DNA of 5,030 nt, taken from contig JAQUZU010000129.1 of the NCBI GenBank assembly GCA_028691175.1, forward strand, positions 1-5,030, given 5' to 3'. The position numbers were made by a program, and so were the translations under genes. Under the pieces are notes generated by a model. That model worked only from the letters and a program-made list of their open reading frames with translations, was not told the origin of the DNA and ran no database searches. The DNA comes from Candidatus Kapaibacterium sp. (GTDB lineage Bacteria > Bacteroidota > Ignavibacteria > Kapaibacteriales > UBA2268). Below are positions 4,561-5,030 of the stretch, piece after piece (positions within the stretch are counted from its first letter, which is position 1; each line of letters starts with the position of its first letter).

Positions 4561-5030
4561 TTAAAAAATAGAATTTTCAGCGGATAAATATGCCTTTTCC
4601 GGCAATATTACATTATCCTTCGAGATAATTAGATAGAATTCAGTGCCAAGGGCGATTCCCGGCTTGAAATATAGTTCAGAGTGCATTTTGTCTGCAAGTT
4701 CTTTTGCAATGGATAGTCCTAAGCCGGTCGAATTTTCTCCGTCGGTTGGTTTGGCGGAAAGCTGCTTGAATTTCCCGAAAATTTCCTTTTCGTCTTCTTT
4801 TGTGATGCCCGGTCCGGAATCATGAACAGCGACGTAGAAAGAGCCGTCTTCCAATAGTCTCGCAATAACCGTAACCTGCGTAAATTTCGGCGAGAACTTG
4901 ATTGCATTCGATAAAAGATTATCGAAAATCTCAAGAAATGCTTGCTCTGCGTATCGAATCGTAATAGATTCTTTCGGGAGTTCGTATTTGAGAGTTATGT
5001 CTTTCTGGAGGATTTGCGGATTGAAAACCT
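4561..5030 (-). CDS. Histidine kinase, C-terminal ATPase domain; 5' end outside window
   Basis: This is the end of a two-component sensor kinase: 155 full codons, read leftward from the window edge to TAA at 4563-4561. The HATPase_c domain is complete in its key boxes (numbering from the first visible codon). The N-box is EIFDNLLSNAIKFSP (33-47) with the Mg-binding Asn41, the G1 box is DSGPGI (70-75), the F box is IFGKFKQLS (83-91), and the G2 box is STGLGLSIAKEL (100-111). About 25 residues follow the fold (to SAENSIF), and no receiver or Hpt domain is attached at this end. The dimerisation/phospho-acceptor domain, including the H-box, and the sensor domain lie beyond 5030, so signal and partner regulator are unknown. 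The frame is open across the entire stretch; a TTG at 4854-4852 inside it is an internal Leu, not a start. The Fe-S carrier gene lies 67 bases downstream on the same strand. Confidence 0.95.
   Translation of the reverse strand, partial: VFNPQILQKDITLKYELPKESITIRYAEQAFLEIFDNLLSNAIKFSPKFTQVTVIARLLEDGSFYVAVHDSGPGITKEDEKEIFGKFKQLSAKPTDGENSTGLGLSIAKELADKMHSELYFKPGIALGTEFYLIISKDNVILPEKAYLSAENSIF

Noticed and set aside
4643..4825. Plus-strand open frame opposite the histidine kinase
   Set aside because: It overlaps the conserved ATPase boxes of the minus-strand gene and shows no start signals of its own.

Overview
The window looks like bacterial chromosome from the Bacteroidota/Chlorobiota (FCB) side of the tree. 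Two observations support this. The gene for ribosomal protein L33 is preceded by an exact TTTG-N19-TAnnTTTG promoter, the form used by the primary sigma factor of Bacteroidota. L33 itself is the zinc-free type, with an N-terminal stretch and 'KYNPFLRRHT' block that fit that group. The genus cannot be read from the sequence. Base composition and codon use look fairly even across the genes, and no transposase, integrase, tRNA, rRNA or CRISPR array is visible.

Layout from left to right. Positions 1-960 hold the 3' half of dnaK (+). A 140-base convergent spacer (961-1100) with three hairpins separates it from a leftward gene (1101-1751) for a small membrane-anchored protein of unknown function. 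A 159-base AT-rich divergent spacer (1752-1910) follows. Next is a complete DegT/DnrJ/EryC1-type sugar aminotransferase (1911-3077, +). One base after its stop codon begins a textbook sigma-54 (-24/-12) promoter. It drives an unrecognised protein (3152-3781, +) whose C-terminal half is seven tandem 14-residue repeats encoded by almost identical 42-bp DNA units. Then come rpmG (3871-4050, +) with its own housekeeping promoter, a hairpin shared with the convergent strand, an A-type iron-sulfur carrier gene (4122-4493, -), and the 3' end of a histidine kinase gene (4561 to beyond 5030, -).

The genes do not form one pathway. DnaK, L33 and the A-type Fe-S carrier are housekeeping functions. The histidine kinase and Fe-S carrier may share a leftward transcript. 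The aminotransferase probably makes an amino-sugar for a surface polysaccharide, but none of its pathway partners lies in the window. The most unusual element is the sigma-54-controlled repeat gene, because a dedicated activator-dependent promoter is joined to a recently amplified low-complexity coding array. Its function cannot be assigned from sequence alone.
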